This document shows, piece by piece, positions 29,053 through 30,940 of a stretch of DNA of 30,940 nt. Source of the stretch: Paulinella micropora (lineage: Eukaryota > Cercozoa > Imbricatea > Euglyphida); contig BJOX01000249.1 of the NCBI GenBank assembly GCA_009731375.1, forward strand, positions 288,754 through 319,693, given 5' to 3'. Under the pieces are notes generated by a model, which did no database searches, was not told the DNA's origin, and worked only from the letters and a program-made list of their open reading frames with translations. Both the position numbers and the translations under genes were made by a program. Position 1 is the stretch's first letter. Each line of letters starts with the position of its first letter.

Positions 29053-30415
29053 NNNNNNNNNNNNNNNNNNNNNNNNNNNNNNNNNNNNNNNNCCCCCCCC
29101 CCCCCCCCCCCCGCTTTGCATACATGCACACATACATACATTGCATGCAGTCCATACATACATACATGTCGAGCATAGACATCATCAGCATAGACTTGCA
29201 CTCGTAAGCTCACACTTTCGTTCTCTCTCTCAATTTTTGCTGTGGGCCGCACCTTGAACACCAGTTGGCAGTCTTCTTGCGTCTTATTTAGCACGCACAA
29301 CACACAAGCCTCATCCGACGAAACCTCCTGAAAAAACACATACATACATGCATCATACCAGGTCGCGAGCATCTTGGCGTGACCACGTGCCATACCTACA
29401 TACAATTAACATGGTGACAGCAGAGCGAACAGGACACAGAGGGATGCGAGTGCCAACCAGTGCATTTCTTCGCTTTACTTTCTCCCTTTTCAGAGTGAAT
29501 TACCTTCCCCCTTTTTTATTTTTGTTTTGTTTGGGTTGTAGTTGTTGTCTTCCTCTCCAATTCTCTTCCTTTCCAGGACGGCTGTGCTGACAGATACAGG
29601 TGCCAAGCAGACTTACGGGCAAAGAGCAGTTAATCATCTGGAACTCCGATCCCCAGGCGGGCGAGTAGAAAGCAGGCGACGGAGCAAAACCTGTACATAA
29701 ATGCAAACGTACTCGCATTTATGTTTCTTGTGGTCGTGGTTACTTGATATTTACTAATAACTTTGACGATGTTCAATGCTTGGGATGACGATGCCAGTTT
29801 CCAGTTGAGTGCGTGTTTTTGTTTACAGTCACAACCGGGCAAAGGACAAAAACGGAATAGACTAGACAGGCACAAACATCAACGTCTGCCTATGTATGCA
29901 GCTGTCAAATGCAAAATTTTCTTCCTGTTTGCCTACCCACCTACCAACCTGCCTGTATCTATAATATCAGGGGTGATGTATGTATGTATGTCCTGACCGA
30001 GGCGTGCTGTGCCATAAGGAGTCTTGCCCCAGGCCTCCCGCAAAATCTTTGCCACCTGCACGTCATGCATAACATGCGAAAGATGAGTACAAATCTGGGA
30101 GAGAGAAAGAGAAAGGGAGAGAGAGAGAGAGGGGGGGGGGGGCAAGGTCAAGTCGAAGGTGTTACACTCACAATGACCTGCAGCACGACGAACTGAGGAG
30201 GCACCAACCAGTTGATCTGCCTGACGCGCCCCACCACCTACCATAACCATGTATGTATGTATGTATGTTAAGCATAACCAACAAGCGCAAGCTGACTTAA
30301 GGTGCTTCAACACAACACTTGTTAGGGCAACCTCAACCAAGAAGACAACATCGCTGGTCTCTCCACACACGATGAAATCGGCGATGTGTGAGGAGGCCGC
30401 CCTCGCGGTCTCCAC
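28870..30415 (-). CDS. Candidate spliced gene fragment, six exons, unknown protein
   Basis: On the - strand, open segments at 30297-30415, 30172-30220, 29998-30094, 29617-29690, 29166-29327 and 28870-28914 join with matching phases (2, 0, 1, 0, 0). Introns are 76, 77, 307, 289 and 251 bp, all GT...AG. The best sites are ATT|GTGAGT with CTCTCCCAG, CCC|GTAAGT with TTTTTTCAG, and CAT|GTATGT with ACACTTACAG. Two donors (GTCAGC, GTCAGG) are weak. The reading contains SSHIADFIVCGETSDVVFLV, INWLVPPQFVVLQVI, MHDVQVAKILREAWGKT, SPAWGSEFQMINCSLP and VFKVRPTAKIERENESV, which look like ordinary protein rather than repeat translation. No family is recognised. Both ends are undefined: upstream lies poly-C and a gap, and downstream the frame runs toward (GA)n. 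Confidence 0.4.
29015..29112. repeat. Poly-C with an internal 40-N gap
   Basis: Poly-C on both sides of N at 29053-29092. The tract lies inside the last intron of the candidate spliced gene. Confidence 0.95.
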
Positions 30416-30446
<31 letters not shown>

Positions 30447-30676
30447 AAAAANNNNNNNNNNNNNNNNNNNNNNNNNNNNNNNNNNNNNNNNNNNNNNNNN
30501 NNNNNNNNNNNNNNNNNNNNNNNNNNNNNNNNNNNNNNNNNNNNNNNNNNNNNNNNNNNNNNNNNNNNNNNNNNNNNNNNNNNNNNNNNNNNNNNNNNNN
30601 NNNNNNNNNNNNNNNNNNNNNNNNNNNNNNNNNNNNNNNNNNNNNNNNNNNNNNNNNNNNNNNNNNNNNNNNNNNN
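30415..30676. other. Poly-C, poly-A and assembly gap (225 N)
   Basis: C then A homopolymers lead into N at 30452-30676. The 5' part of the candidate spliced gene may lie here. Confidence 0.9.
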
Positions 30677-30773
30677 CGGTATGTTCAATGAAAATACTGG
30701 TGGCACCGACGGGAATCGAACTGGCGACAGGGCCCAGATGGTAGAACTTGACCACTGGGCTATCACGGTGTCC
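30677..30773 (-). mobile_element. SINE A head (copy S6, cut by gap)
   Basis: TRNA-like head with A and B boxes, encoded CCA and the first bases of the body. The remainder is in the gap. Confidence 0.85.
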
Positions 30774-30789
30774 AATAGTAGTAGTAGTA

Positions 30790-30855
<66 letters not shown>
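30774..30855. repeat. (AGT)n then (AAT)n microsatellite
   Basis: Four or five AGT units followed by AAT. It joins the tail of SINE S7 to the head of S6. It also shows AGT and AAT units side by side at a SINE junction, as at the large satellite near 1104. Confidence 0.93.
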
Positions 30856-30940
30856 GTGCTTCTCTGTCAATGGCTGATGCTAATCTGCACATGCGCCTCC
30901 ATCGTCTCACCCGTGAGGGGAGTACGAAGAATTGACGATA
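30856..30940 (-). mobile_element. SINE A 3' end (copy S7, runs off the window)
   Basis: The last 85 bp of the SINE body, with the GATGGAGGCGCATGTGCAG and CAGCCATTGACAGAG segments on the - strand. It is tandem to S6 without a module B between them. Confidence 0.85.

Noticed and set aside
29577-29700. + strand exon reading TAVLTDTGAKQTY after a CTTTCCAG acceptor, resembling a protease DTGA motif
   Set aside because: It overlaps the better supported - strand exon 29617-29690, ends quickly in a stop, and has no second protease half.

Overview
This is a repeat-dominated nuclear segment from a eukaryote. It contains tRNA-headed SINE copies, an LTR retrotransposon, kilobases of tri- and tetranucleotide satellite, and at least one set of open segments bounded by GT/AG splice sites. 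No bacterial operon or ribosome-binding signal is visible. The secreted FG-GAP protein, the (ATT)n-tailed SINEs and the repeat load fit a large-genome protist or alga, but I cannot name the species. Nine runs of N (420-1103, 12154-12163, 12656-12801, 13005-13906, 24906-24915, 25288-25297, 25847-26752, 29053-29092, 30452-30676) interrupt the assembly. Most abut microsatellites or homopolymers, so long-range contiguity is only as good as the scaffold.

Layout. 1-419: a retroposon module (called B here) on + followed by the tRNA-like head of a SINE (called A). 1104-3417: about 2.3 kb of almost pure (AGT)n. 3418-5970 (-): a gene for a probable secreted protein with 13 near-identical 51-residue FG-GAP/VCBS repeats; its open frame runs on into the satellite. 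6090-8095: A-B-A-B tandem of the same retroposon modules on the - strand, inverted relative to the left edge. 8441-10160: compound TAGG/CTA/CATA/GA/TTCC satellite. 10236-10384: a 62-bp direct repeat. 10385-12280: unique and AT-rich DNA without a recognisable gene.

12281-23950 (-): one LTR retrotransposon of the Ty3/gypsy type, about 11.7 kb including gaps. It has paired LTRs, a PBS, a PPT and three long ORFs in one frame: a gag-like ORF with a CCCH finger and RGG tail, a retropepsin-like ORF with DTMA where DTGA is expected, and RT-RNase H-integrase with a GPY motif and a long C-terminal extension. A TGA separates the first two ORFs, and TAA plus TGA separate the last two. A SINE-A copy sits in its 3' non-coding region. 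By family knowledge the ORFs supply particle, processing, reverse transcription and integration functions in cis, while the SINEs would depend on a LINE not seen here.

23951-28800: flanking DNA, purine-rich satellites, another SINE, a degenerate duplication and a GA-containing minisatellite. 28870-30415 (-): six short open segments that join in phase at plausible GT/AG sites and read as an unidentified protein; this is the most gene-like unannotated signal. 30677-30940: two more SINE-A copies. The window shows no CRISPR, no canonical tRNA or rRNA gene and no bacterial-type defence system.
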